Source of the DNA: Warburgia ugandensis
Taxonomy: Eukaryota; Streptophyta; Magnoliopsida; Canellales; Canellaceae
DNA length: 64,000 nucleotides
NCBI GenBank assembly: GCA_035236585.1
Contig: CP141130.1
Span: 77,323,944-77,387,943, forward strand
Reading direction: 5' to 3'
Of the stretch, positions 46,530 to 59,069 are shown in pieces (within the stretch, counting starts at the first letter, position 1; every line of letters starts with the position of its first letter). The notes below the pieces were generated by a model. That model saw only the letters and a list, made by a program, of their open reading frames with translations, made no database searches and had not been told where the DNA came from. A program made the translations under genes and the position numbers.

Positions 46530-47690
46530 CGGAGTTCTAGTTGTCTAAAAATTGTACTAGGCCTTGCATATAATAATACTGCAGCTAATGAAATTTTGAG
46601 TCAGGCTTGGCAAGAACTTACATTCTGTTTTCACTCTACTAAAAAGATCTGTGACGAGACAATACAAAATACAAGAGGGCTGAAGATGACGTGTAAAGAA
46701 CAAAGGAAAATAACCATCTAGACCTTCTCCATCTCTTTCAGTAGAAAAACTGCAGTAGTAATTACTAATAGCTTGGCTCAAAGTAGGCACTTGTTAGATG
46801 GTAAAAAGAACATGAGCGCAAATAAGACATCTGATGTTCATTCAATTAAGTCAAGATGGCATTTTTTTTTCCTTATGGATAACTGCACCCAGAACGATGA
46901 AAATTCATTAGGAAAAGCCGTAAAATGGAAGAACTATATGGCGTCAACGTGTTTAACACACTAGTATCTAGTTAAATGTGTGGTCACGCATGGTTGGTGA
47001 TCTAAACTGTCATCATAAGCAGAATGGCAGCATGAGAAGGCTGGCAATCCAACGAAGCATGACAGGTAAAAAGAAAAGGGAAGAAGATCACCGTCCTCCA
47101 CCACAACATGAAGAAGTCTTGATGAAATAGAAAACTCAAACTTCCATTGAAAAGGTGAAAAGCCTTACCTTTGACTTAAATGAAACCTCTAGTGCTAAAT
47201 AAGAAACAAAGTTGTCAAACTCAAAAAAAAAGGCAAGGTCAAGTTGCTAAATCTAAAATATCAAACTCTAACTAAATAGGAAACCATAATTTAGAGAAAA
47301 GACAGTTGTTTGGTCACTGATCCACCCTACATCACATCCAGTTACATAAGAACCCGATCTTTTTTATTTTTAATGGCCAATGGTCTGATTGGGATTATGC
47401 CAGATTATCCCGCGTAAAGCATAGTCCAATAAACCATATTATATAAGCCTTGCCAATCACCACCTAACTTTGCCACGAAGAGGGATTTTCTCTCCATTAT
47501 CAATAAAATATTCTTTTATCTGAAAATAAAAGGCCGCCTAGGCTTATCGATGAACAGGAGATAATTGCAAGATTTAATGAGCTAGTCAAAATAAATTGTC
47601 GTGAGAAGTAATAGAAAAACAGAAGAAAGGCAACATTGAGGCAATATTCATCTATCTTATGATAGCCATAATAGTTGATCTCTATTAACT
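46530..47690. other. Downstream flank of copy B
   Basis: Contains CTAGGCCTTGCATATAATAATACT, also found after copy C (61988), and AATACAAGAGGGCTG (46667), also at 62238. The duplicated locus therefore includes about 1 kb of 3' flank. No coding region is seen. Confidence 0.55.
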
Positions 47691-47700
47691 ATTTGCTTAG

Positions 47701-47980
47701 CGAGGTTAGCCCAGTGGTTAGGCTGAGGCACCTCTCCCATAAGTAGGTCATGGGTTCAAGTTAATGCATTGCATCCCTTTAGGGAAAGTAAGGGGCTCGC
47801 ATGTTCAAAGTGGGAGTGTCCCCAGGACATGTTTGGCAAGGATGTGTTGAGGGGGTTGTCTTGAGGATCCGTTTGGCGAGAGTATATCTTGAGGTGTTGT
47901 GCCGCGAGGATATGCATGAAAAGGGTGTGAATATAAAGACTTACTGGGTGTGTTAGTTACCAGTTCAAAAAAAAATAAAT
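47701..47980 (+). mobile_element. tRNA-derived SINE, second family
   Basis: TAGCCCAGTGG (47707-47717) fits the pol III A box exactly and GGTTCAAGTT (47753-47762) fits the B box. A 3' region with GTTTGGC-AG-GT repeats and an A-rich tail follows. A partial copy is at 41385-41512. The sequence differs from Au SINE. TATTTGCT at 47690-47697 and 47994-48001 may be the duplication, but it is not tight against the tail. Confidence 0.7.
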
Positions 47981-48001
47981 CTCATAAGGAGATTATTTGC
48001 T

Positions 48002-48602
48002 ATGGAATTTGCCCTCGAAGAGTAAAATTATGATAATCCAGTGGCTTCTCGGCACAGAGGATGGTTATTTCTTTAGTTGATGGAGGACCGTCTGCATGTG
48101 TATTTTAACATCTTGTAGACTAGAAATCCCAATGGTCAGATGATTCTAGCATTTAAAATTTGTATTTGGCCCTTGAATGTGCACGTTGCTTATACGTACT
48201 GACTTCGGATGTTAAAAGACTCGTCCAAATCGTTCATAGCACGGGAAAATAGGAAAAAATCTGCAAACATCCGTTTAGCCACAATTTATAAGGGTTTATA
48301 TTGGAAATTAAGGACCTGTTTAGAAAGGATTGAAACCTACCCTCCCATTAAAAATCCGGACCCGCACAGATGCCGGCATCATCTAGCACCCGTTCATCTA
48401 CAATTTAGATATTAGCTTGTCTTATCATCCCTGGTTCTCATATCTCGTATTAGGTGACTATGTCCTTCATTGTTGGCTTTACATGGTTCCATATCTGCTA
48501 GGCATGCACTTGTTCTTCGCTTTTTCATGAACATAGCAGAGAGTTTTGGAAAATCAAGTAAATTTAAAATCAGGTTAAAGGAAGGCTAACTAATGTAAGT
48601 TA
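48002..48602. other. Stretch without recognised genes
   Basis: No gene recognised. A short block near 48180 resembles 63140-63200 downstream of copy C. Confidence 0.35.
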
Positions 48603-48607
48603 TTTAT

Positions 48608-51600
48608 TGTGACACCCTGGGTTTTTAACAATAATATAATAACAATTTATAAAAATAGTTGGGATCCTTGTTTTAAAAACTTTAATTTTTAAAGTGACAA
48701 AAAAAACTTGTATTTCAAATTTTTGGGAGTCACATAACCATAAACCCACGGATTTAACAGTGAAATAAAATACCATTTCTATCAAAAATCCTGAAAAGTC
48801 TCTTGTGTATTTTGGACCATTGCACATGACAAGTGAAATACAAAATAACCTAATAAATATAATTTACGACATGATATATAGGAGACTCAGTCTCCACACC
48901 CATCATATCAAGCATGAATTCATATCCTCACGCACAGGTTACATTGCAATTTATATTGAAGTACAGTCCATAAACAATGACTAAAGCGAGGTCCTGAACA
49001 AACCTTATCATCTATGATAAATCCTCAATGCTCCATTGAAAACTGCCATCACTTTTGCTTGCTTTATTAGTGCATCAACTTCTTGTAACTCGTCGTATTT
49101 GAGGCATTGCTTTGTTTGCAATGCCTCAGCAAGCTATACTTGTGTAAGTGATTAACATTCAATAATAAATAAGATAAAATCATATGGTACGAAGTATCAA
49201 GATCATAGTGAATCTCATAGGATAAAACATGTACAGGGCACGTCAAATAGTCAGACGTCCACATTGAATAACACATGAAAATCATAAGTCTGGACAAATC
49301 GATATTATGTCAAATTATCACAACATGGTAGGCATGAGATAAATACGTGGATATATGTCTATCGAAATAATAAAAATCTATGTTTATAGAATAATGTAAT
49401 GCATGTAAAAAATCAATAAAACATCATGCACAGTCAAGCCCTATGAGTGTCTCAACTACATTCACAACGACATGGGCCTGACTCTCAACACTTTCTGCTT
49501 TGACCCTTTCACCCATGACGGGCACTCAGGCTCTTACAGAAAGACGCATTCTAATCCTGCTTTCGCCCTTTCACCCACACAATGCATAGGCACTCAATCA
49601 CAAAAAGATGTGTTTTAATCCCGTTTTCACCTTTTCACCCACATAAGGCACTCAAGCACTCACAGGGAGGAGGGGCTGCATCCCATCACAACCTAAATTA
49701 TTCTAATTGACAAAGCATAGAAACTCCAATGAGTAACCATTTTTATAAGATCCAATCTAAGACAATGGTAGTGCAATATTAGTCATATAATGAAATATAG
49801 AGCTAAATCATGTAAATCAAGATATCGTAATATCAACCATGATGATGAAGCAACTTTCATGAAAACATGATAATATATAAAACTCATGCTTTGAAGTTCA
49901 AAAATAATATGTCATGATCTATGAAATCATGTAAAATAACCTTAATAGGTATGATCATAACCCATGATAAAGTGCAGTTCATCACCTATAAAGCATGGTT
50001 ATTAGTAAATTTGAATGTCATGCTATCAACAAGCAGTAGGGAACACCTTTATGTAAACATGGTAAGATGTAAAACACGTGCCTCAAGAACTTTAGACAAC
50101 AGGTTATGATTAATGAAATCACGGAGAAATTTTGAATGAAATCACATACCTCGATAAACGTAGTACGCCAATTAGGCGCGTAGATAATGTCACATTGTGC
50201 ACTCTAACTTACCTGTCACATCACAAATCATCTATCACTTAATGCTCTCACATCTCAAAGTAAACAAATCCAAGTGATAACTTCATTGTTCTGGTCGTTA
50301 ATCCTGGATCAATGGCCTAGATCGTCTGATTAACCTTCCATTAGGGCAATCCTGAGCTAGATGTTGGTTTTTCTAACATCTAGACCATCACCTGCCATCT
50401 TCGATTGTCAATCCATGTCATGATTCAGCTAATCAATGTCCCTTAATCAATAAAGGGTCAATCTATTTTATCTCATGAAGTTTGGAGACGATCCAATTGT
50501 TGGATCACTCTTTATCACTAACATGTGATTGTCAATTTTACTCATTTTCATCACGATCCATTTAATTTTTATGTTTGTTTAGTGATTCATATGTATATCT
50601 ATGATTACGCATTAATTTAACAATCAGATCACTCTCTGATCAGCCCATCGTAAGGCACCTAATCAGATCGACAATCAAGATTACTTTTTTTGACAATTCA
50701 ATGAGATCTATTCTTCTAATCCCCTAGATCATCTTACATTCGATGTATACAATCAAGTTATAAGGCCTGATCATCCATTGATCAGCCAAATCTATGTCAT
50801 CTCATGGTATTTTGTGATTTGACTATTTCAAAAGTACTCAAATCAAAGTTTTCAAGTCAAATCTAGGTCCGTGTCATTGAGACCATCGTAATGGATCTTT
50901 CGGATCGTGATTTGGATCTCTGTAGCCCCCAAAATAACATTTTCGTGAATGAACGACTCAAAAAAATCAAGAAAAAGAATTTTAATTCTTGCAGCAAGTG
51001 ATTGGCATGCATTCATTGCCTCAAGCATTGCCCACATGTGCTCATCACCGGGAACGACGACCAGGTTGGCCCGTTGTCATCAAAGACGATGGCCGGACTC
51101 CAGTTGCCGCTGGCAACCCCCTAGTGTCCAAATGGTGCAATTTTTGCATTGTTTCTCTCAGTTTTTCATGTACATTCTATTTTTAAGCTCCCCTTCAACA
51201 AATTTTGTCATTATCTCAAGTTTTTACTTGGTTTTTATCACATTTCTAAAAATCTCCCTCTTATTGTTTATCTTAGCTTTTCGACATCTCTAACCGTCGG
51301 ATCTCCATGAAATTTTATGGGTTTGTTCATTTTTTGCATCATACATAAGATGAACGGTTCAAATCTTCATCTGACACCGTTTTATCGGTCTATTTGCTAC
51401 AACAACAGTAGCACATATACAGTCGCCAGAAAAACGGCAATCCACATGGTTTTCCAGCATTAAAAACAATAAAACTCAAGGGACAACAACTGGAAATGAT
51501 CACAAGGATAAAGGACGACTTACCTCAGTCATCCAACTAGGGAAACTGCTTTGTGGGGAAAGAGGAATGGCGTCACATGCGAGGGTGGGACGTTGTGTGT

Positions 51601-51982
51601 GCTTATAGCACACCTAATGATGTGCAGGGGGAAGAAGACTCGAGGAAATTTGATGGGGGTGGTGCAGTTAAGGCACCCCATAAATACTCTTTTTGTGTAT
51701 GGTTTTGCGGGCCCCCATGTAAAATTACCAATCTATCATTCATGCTTGTTTTATTAAATACAGAAATTAAATTAATTAGACATTCTTCCTCCAATCTCCA
51801 ATTTTAGCCTTCTTAGTGGCTTTGGATTCTATTTTTTTAGTACATTTTATTTATTGACATTTTAACTCAGAATTTCATCCCCAAATTCTCCAAACCCTTA
51901 ATTTCTTAATTTTAATTTTTTTTATTTCTCATAATTCTACAAAATTAAATATTTTTAAATTTTAAAAATAGTAGATGTTACA
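48608..51982 (+). mobile_element. Long solo LTR, gypsy (Tekay/Del-like), with duplications
   Basis: Starts TGTGACACCCTGGG and ends GATGTTACA. Perfect 5-bp duplications TTTAT flank it (48603-48607 and 51983-51987). It is 3375 bp with no coding region, primer-binding site or second LTR, so it is a solo LTR left by LTR-LTR recombination. It is related to 6326-9824. Confidence 0.85.
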
Positions 51983-52569
51983 TTTATTTACTTAACTATC
52001 ATTTAAATTATTACAGATTCCTGCAAATCCATTACTCAACTTTGCCAGAATATAAATTGGGTTTTTGGACCCTTCAATAACCGGGGTATACTTTGTCCAA
52101 TCCGTTTTAACCAAAAATGGATCATGACGGATTGACTTGTAACCGCTAATTGGTTTTTTGGTGCAATTAGGCATAGAACGAGATGAATGAGTCTAATAAA
52201 AAAAAGGCGAGGCTGTGATGGTTCATGCAAAAGTGGGGCACCATATGGAAACTTACCATTTCCTTTTTGTTTCCATTATTTTTCTTGGATGTGGGGTTTT
52301 TCCCTCTTTTTTTCTGTTTCCATCATGTGTAAGGAAAGGATATATTGAACCTCTTTGGCTGGTCTCAAAGTGAGGCTACCTCTCCACAAGTACTCCATTT
52401 AACCTGAGCCAAGAGGATTCAATATATATATATAGGGAGAGATGATTTCAACAAGGAATCGTAGGTGTAAAGTGCAAATGACATTTGATAGGCCAAGGAA
52501 AAGTTTTTAATTGCCATTTCCTCTAACTTTTTCTGTTTTCTACTCTCTTTTTCTGCCAATCAAATATCG

Positions 52570-53375
52570 CAAAGTTCACTAATTCATCCTCTTTTTTAAG
52601 TCAAATTTTAGAGGACCCTACCTGAAAACCTCATTGCTTGATTCTTCCAGTCCAAAACAGGACTTATGAGATGAATGGTTTGATGACCTAAAATCAGATC
52701 CTCACTGTGCTTTTAACCGTCCAGACACCAGACCATTAGTCCAGACAACTTTATTCGGACTAATCGTATGAAGCTTTCGCTTTTATTATGAGCTCTTATG
52801 TGATGGATGTCCATATTCTTTTGAGGACGATCGAAGGGGATGGATCATCTAGCCCGTTCCTTTGCTACCTTACTGTGATGAGCCAGGCACCCAATTCAAC
52901 TCTATCTTCAGTTCGAAACCAACTTTCTTCTTTCTTCAATGCACAGTCAGAATTCTCAATCAGGTTAGATAGTCAAAAGTTCTGATAAAGAGTGAGCTCC
53001 ACATGTTTCTTCAGTCGTCCAAAATATCCACCGATCAAGAAGTTTTAGTAGAATTAGCGATTGGGATCAAAAGCAAAAAATATTCCCCTTGATCAAGACT
53101 AGATCTCTTCGGTCTAATAAACTAGCGCTAGGCTAGAATCTTGCACCCACTTCCCTACTCAACAGGGCCTTTTACAAAAGTAGAGCCCATCCAATTCCTC
53201 ATTACTTACTAGAGAAGGCTACCTAAACAGTCATCCTCTTTTTCTGCTAGGCAATTCTGACCAAGAATCACTTTGTCCCAAAGAAAGGAAATACAGTTCC
53301 CAATAAGAGAGATCGATCGAGCAGGAACTAGATAATGGAGTATTATCCATCTTAATTTCTTAGATTTATGCCAAA
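52570..53375. repeat. Segmental duplication, copy 2
   Basis: The counterpart of 44960-45810. No small-protein gene lies next to this copy, so only the intergenic part was duplicated or retained. The frame at 52788-52985 is a by-product. Confidence 0.85.
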
Positions 53376-53379
53376 GTAG

Positions 53380-54060
53380 TAACCGATACATGCATGATCA
53401 TGCACGTGCAAGATGCGAGTTGGACAGAGAATGTTTGAAGTAGAGATTAACGTTTGGGATCAGTCCTCATGTAGCCCCTAAAGTTCTATATGTTCTCGAG
53501 TAGCCTCGTAACTTAATTTTATGTTGCCTGTAAGTCCCTTGGACAGAAAACTCTCTTTAACCAGTTGAATGAGTGCATTTTTGTCATTACAACTCTTTCT
53601 TCTCCTTTTCACTGATTTCAGCTACAAAATAATGTCTTCTTCAATGCAAAGTGCAATGTTCTTCTCTCACCACGGCATCGTCGGGAATGATTTCCATGCC
53701 ATTAAGCACGGAATGTGCATGTGCATGAATTATGGTCCAATTTACTGGATTTATGAGCACCGATCAAAGGTCCAAAGAAAAAAAAATTTTGGGTCTTGTG
53801 GGCAAGTAATAAACCAAATGGTGAATCACCATGCACATGGATAAAAAAGTCTAAAGGAAATAAATCTTACGCACTGGCCCATGTTCTAAATAAGAAAATC
53901 CTCATGCAGAGAGTAAACAAGTCAAATGAATCAGATTTTACAGACAGATTAAATGACCCGTGGGTAAACCATAAGCACAACTAATAATCCAAAGTAAACA
54001 TGTGCATTGGTTCATGACCCCAAAGAATAAACTTTGTTGTTATCTGTTTAAGCATCTATG
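53380..54060. other. Stretch without recognised genes, upstream of copia remnant
   Basis: Frames at 53569-53844 and 53796-53984 have no recognisable domain. It may be degraded retroelement sequence. Confidence 0.3.
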
Positions 54061-54092
54061 TGAATAATAATTAGGATCTGAATTTTGGCATA

Positions 54093-54344
54093 AAGATATA
54101 CTGTGACAAGTCAGCTACTGTGTTCTTTGCTAAGAATAATAAAATTGGAAGCCATAGTAAATGCATTGACATTAAGTGCTTAGCAGTTATAAAGCACATA
54201 AAAAGGAATGAAGTGCTCGTTGAACACATTTGTACTGAGCTGATGATTGCAGATCCTTTGAGGAAAGGCATGCTACCAAAGTTGTTTAAGGATCATGTAA
54301 TGCGAATGGGACTTTGTTCTTATTTGTCACTTTCTGCTTGAAAT
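54093..54344 (+). pseudogene. Ty1/copia RNase H C-terminal fragment
   Basis: Reads VFFAKNNKIGSHSKCIDIKC, then EHICTELMIADPLRKGMLPK and HVMRMGL. This is the conserved C-terminus of plant copia polyproteins (NN...R.KHIDI...T..M.AD.LTK). Integrase, protease and gag are absent. The polypurine tract and 3' LTR follow, so this is the 3' end of a truncated element. Confidence 0.88.
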
Positions 54345-54672
54345 GTGATGCTATACATGTAGCATATATTTGTAATGAAACTCTGAATTCTTGAATTTAT
54401 CTCTACTTTTGTTTGTATACATTTATGATTGGATGACAAATATTTGTGTTTGGACCCAGAATAAGCATATCAGGCTTATTCATAAAGAGAAGACAACACA
54501 TGAAGGACTTTTTCAAAGCAGATAGTTACATTTGTAATACATGAAAGGTAATACTTGTTTATAAAGGAATTATCACCATGATTCATGTAATTTATTTCTT
54601 TGTTGGAACATAAAGTGCTTTAAGTTAATACATTAAGATTTTTGAATTTATTAAGTTTCAAATGTTTGGACC

Positions 54673-54908
54673 AAGTGGGAGAATGTTAGAATCATATGGT
54701 CCATAACATTAAAATTCAAAATCTAACGGTTAGTGGTAACTCCTCATGGTAGTTATCCTTGATGGAAGGATAATTGCCATTAACCATCCATTTGTTTGAT
54801 TTAAAAAGGGGTCCCTGATTCAAGCAGAAAAGAGTCTTTGTTCTCCATCAACATCTACTGCTGAAGAATCAGAAGATCTCTTAAGGAATTGATGCTATGG
54901 CTAGAGGT
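54673..54908 (+). mobile_element. Polypurine tract and start of a copia 3' LTR
   Basis: AAGTGGGAGAA (54673-54683) is followed directly by TGTTAGAATCATATGG, the LTR start. The right end could not be fixed and no matching 5' LTR is in the window. Confidence 0.55.
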
Positions 54909-54909
54909 A

Positions 54910-55690
54910 AGTCTCTATTTGATCTGTTATGCTTCTACTTGTTGATTCTAAATTACTGTAAACATCTAGAAAATGGTTTACACTTATAAGATAAAGTAGT
55001 TGTTTGTCTCCAAGAATGACAAGACTATGGCATTCTCCTCGTCTGATCTAGGCCAATGGCTTTGGATGTCTAATGTTTCCTACAAAAATATCAGATTCTC
55101 AACAAGCAATTTAGCAATTAGCTTGTTAGTGTTTCCTACTTGGAAAAATGATAATCTCAACTAGTGTCGTATGAGGCTGTGGGCAATTTTCATACATGTT
55201 CATTTTTAGTTTGTCTGTGTTGTAGTCTATCATGCTTTGAATGTCGTTTTTTGGTGAGGACTGATAATGTCCATCCGCATATAGATAAAGACCACCTGAA
55301 GATACCTACCAACAAAAGGACGACTAGATAAGCACAATCAAATAAGGAGTCTTATCTAATAAAGATAAATATATAAGGGTTATCAAATCTACCTAATAAG
55401 GCTCATCAGATTGAGTTAAATGCTAAAACTAGTGTTTAAAGTATCCCATGTAATTGCCTCCTAATAATTAAAATTCATATTCTCCCCTCTTCCTGTGAAC
55501 GCAGACCAAGTTTAGCCAAACCACGTAAATCTATTGTGTTCTGTATGTGTGTTTGTGTTGTTTAATCTTAATTTATGTTTAACAAGGACCACCTTGTTCC
55601 TCATCTATTTCGTAATCCAATTCTATATGAATACAACAGCAATTGAAAAATGAAATAAAATTTGATCATTTGGGTGGTACGAATTTCTTA
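54910..55690. other. Stretch without recognised genes
   Basis: AT-rich. No domain or complete repeat recognised. Confidence 0.35.
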
Positions 55691-55702
55691 AATCGTTATT
55701 AT

Positions 55703-55909
55703 CTGTTTCTATAGAGGCAGGCTATATCTGTTGTTTAGAATCCACAGAAGAACCATCAGAAGGTGATTTGAAGGGAATTCTGAATGTGCTTGCTGCTTCT
55801 AAGCTACATGAAATTTCAAGTTTGACACTTAAAGATTTGTATGAAATCTGTGGCATAACGTCTGCTCCTATGGTTTTCAATTCAAGTCGAACACATCCAG
55901 ACCTTTAAT
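55703..55909 (+). pseudogene. Possible exon of an unidentified gene
   Basis: After an acceptor-like TTCTATAG, an open stretch reads ESTEEPSEGDLKGILNVLAA, then HEISSLTLKDLYEICGITS. This looks like a real helical protein rather than a random frame. It has no ATG and ends at a TAA at about 55907. It may belong with the exons at 56353-57130, but the link is not shown. Family not recognised. Confidence 0.35.
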
Positions 55910-56352
55910 TTAGATGTTAATCTGACCGGGGCTTGATATGCTAGAGTACATGCACTCAATGCTATCATGTTCAAATTGAGGATATTGAACATGATAGCCC
56001 CGACCTGCTGCTTCACTAGAAGGGGGTGCTTCTGTGCAGATTAGTTACCTTTGGTTCTTGGTTGAGTTATCCCACTTTCTTCATGAAAGCATCTGTATTT
56101 CATGCATTCTGTGTTTATATTTTACTGTATTTCTGAAAATCTCTACTATTTTCCCTTTCCAATTCTTTTTTTGTCTGAAGCATCAAAAAGCATCTGTTGT
56201 ACAAGAACGGAGGAGCTCAATAAATGATTATTTTCTGCATGTGGAGATGGAACATGGTAAGTGGCTTACTGCTGTTCTTTCTGTGTCAACACTTGCTGAA
56301 TATTACTTAATTCTGACTTTTCTATCCTCGTTTTATAGCCTTCTAATGCAGC

Positions 56353-57130
56353 CCGTTGCTACCAAACATGGTCTCAAAACGTATTGGAACCTCCATACTG
56401 ATTTCTTCTACTGCTCACTTTTCCGGCGTGTCCAGTAACTCAAGGTGCTCCTTTACCTTTGTTTTGTATGCCTTTCTCCGTGTTAGATTGTTGCAATGAA
56501 GTCTTTTAAGTTGGTTTGAGATCCACAGTTTCTTCTCCAATACCCTTTTTCTTCAATATTGAGCACGATATTTCAACCTTTCTATTTATACCTGCTTGAG
56601 TATGAAAAAGTGCCAATTAGTTTCTATGGATAAGTACATCATATACTACCGCTTGTAGTCTATGCTAATGTGCTAGTTATCTGTGATCACAGACAATTGA
56701 ATTGGCACAATGATGTACCAATTCCTCGACGAAGACACATGGAAATGTTGTTGAGATGCATAGATATATCTAATCATGGAATTTCTACTTCTCTTAGGAA
56801 CATTCATTCCTCTATTCCTGAACCTAAAGGAGTTGGTGTTTAGATACATGGATATATCTGATCATGGAATTTCTACTTCTCTTAGGAATACCCGCTGTTC
56901 TATTCCTGAGCCGAACGGGACATTCCTGTCATATTCTCAGCTTCATGGGTCTACTCAAAGGTTGTCAACTTGGGCATTTCTTTCTTTGGGCGTAAGTGCA
57001 AGCACCGGAAGTTTCGTCTCTTGTACTACGCACTAATATTTAATTTGCAATTTGCATACTTCCATGAGGTGTATACTGTTTGGTTTGTTTTCAGGTTGGA
57101 ACTGTCATCGTTGTTGATACATCACTATGA
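56353..57130 (+). pseudogene. 3' exons of an unidentified gene, broken by an 88-bp duplication
   Basis: Three exon-like pieces join in phase. 56353-56436 reads NMVSKRIGTSILISSTAHFS. 56692-56991 reads QLNWHNDVPIPRRRHMEMLL, then DISDHGISTSLRN, and ends at a strong donor GGC/GTAAGT. 57094-57130 follows TTTTCAG and reads VGTVIVVDTSL then TGA. A tandem duplication (56754-56841 and 56842-56929) shifts the frame and creates a TAG at its junction. An earlier exon-like piece (about 56178-56255, KASVVQERRSSINDYFLHVE) does not join in frame. It looks like a decaying host gene. I do not recognise the family. Confidence 0.45.
56754..56929 (+). repeat. 88-bp tandem duplication within an exon
   Basis: Both units contain ATATATCTxATCATGGAATT followed by TCTACTTCTCTTAGGAA. 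They have diverged by several bases, so the event is not recent. Confidence 0.9.
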
Positions 57131-57134
57131 AATG

Positions 57135-58210
57135 CTCTCTCATGTCTTTTTGGTGTAAAATATGTACATCAGACGGGACAGTTTCTTCTTCCATTTTCTG
57201 CCACATTCTTGGATTGTATTGCTTAGATAAACTCTGTGAATCTTATAGCCGTTTCCATTCAGTTAGGGATTGAGACAATCAAAAGCTCGATGTTCTGCTA
57301 CAAGAGATGGCATTATGAGCGAAAGGAACCCTGCTAGGTGAAACTGTAAAAAATAATTAGCTTATGAAATGCCTGGAATGTTTGGGAAAAGAGATGGATA
57401 GATATCCGATGAGGAGGAGTTGCAACTTAATTTTCAACATCTTAATCTCAAACAATGCCACAGTACTTATTGTATGCCATATTACATGTTAAATGGCCAA
57501 ATTTTCTAATTTTGGCTTTCCACTAACTCCATCCCTCTAGCCGAACTGCGCCTTGGAATGTGCGAAAATTTGTGATCGAAATGATAGTGGTGGTATGTTT
57601 TAAGGGCCTTTTGAAGAGTTCGGCAACTGGATCAAGTGTTTCAACATTACTCATACAAATTTAATGAACAACTTTCTACTAATGATCAAGTCACAGTCTA
57701 TCCCCAATGTGCTTTTGTCTTAGCATGCCGTAGTTTGTTGATAGCTTGATGTCACTCTTGTTATCGCAAAAAACAAATGTGTTTGTCTGATCCTTAGTTA
57801 GATCCTATAAGATATGCGTCCCCCATGAAAGCTCCATTTTTGTGGATCCATGGACCTGTACCCTGCCTTGGCACTTGGTCTAGCCACCGTCCTTGCCACT
57901 TACAAAACACATTTCTACTGACCTCTATTGGCCAATTAATATCTCACTAATCATTCAATCTGTCCTCTCTTGCTGTTCTCTATATATTTATTCATAGTCC
58001 ACGATCCCATGATATATCTTGTGATTTGGTTGCCTAGTTGAACTGCTTCATTGCACATATAGCCGTTTCCAAGCTCGGATAAAAAGGAGGGTTTTGCATC
58101 AAGTGATAGCAGACAAGTAAAACCTTTTTGAATAAGTTGAAGATGATTTTGTTATTTTCTCTTCTTACTTGCATATATTTGCATATATATATATATATAT
58201 ATTTGTTTGT
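57135..58210. other. Stretch without recognised genes
   Basis: No gene recognised. A (TA)n run is at about 58183-58202. Confidence 0.35.
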
Positions 58211-58215
58211 TAAAA

Positions 58216-58371
58216 AGGTCAGCCCCGGTTCACAAAGCTCCTGCATATGCGGGGTCCGAGGAAGTGTGCAGTCTTACCTTGCGTTTTGTAAGTGGATGTT
58301 TCTACACTTTGAACCCATGACCTCAAGGTCCCACAACAACGACTCTACCGTTGCACCAATGATCCCCTTCA
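58216..58371 (-). mobile_element. Au SINE, reverse, internally deleted
   Basis: GCAGCCCCGGTTCACAAAGC-like start, GGGGTCCGAGGAAG, then the GCAGTCTTACCTTGC block directly, with about 20 bp missing between, and a normal tRNA-like end. Confidence 0.82.
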
Positions 58372-58379
58372 TGTAAATT

Positions 58380-59060
58380 AGTTTGTAAGTAAGAAAAAAG
58401 ATAATGAAAACTGTCTTCAGCTTGTTCAAAGTATGACAACTCTAACATGACATGATGATGATGCTAACAGTAGTAAGGAGGATACAGTAGTTCTAGGTCA
58501 TTAAACCATGTTGTCTTGAACTTCTATAACTTAACTAGAAATGGGGTCCAGTTTTGATTAGTACGAGTCGGGGGTAGGGTCATTTCGGAGTTAGTTTTTA
58601 GAAGAATTCTCTCAAGGATTTAGAATTTCATTCTTTTAAATTCTTTCTCCCGAATGAGAACTTCGTTACCAGAATGGGCGTGTCCCACTTTCTCTAGGTG
58701 GAGGTATTGGACCACAATTCTTCCAAATGACCGAGCATTTTCTTCAAAGACGCATCATAAGAACATCAATACTGTAGATATCCTGAAAGAAACAGTCAGT
58801 GATTCCTAATCAGTTTTATGCGTGAAGAAGCCAAGGTGTCCTTTAACCACCTTCATTGCAAAATAGCTTTCTCTGTATGGACTAGTTTTGCTTGAGCTCT
58901 TTACTTTGCATTGGTTGTTCCCTAACAAATTTGAGAGTTCTCAGAAAGTTGCAATTGTGGGCAGTTGCTCGATAAAAGGAAAATTTTGTGGATTTCATCT
59001 CTTTTTGCTATCATTTAGATCCTTTCCAGCAATCTAGATAGTCGTGCATGTTGAAGATCG
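58380..59060. other. Stretch without recognised genes
   Basis: No gene or named repeat recognised. Confidence 0.35.
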
Positions 59061-59069
59061 TTGTCATTG

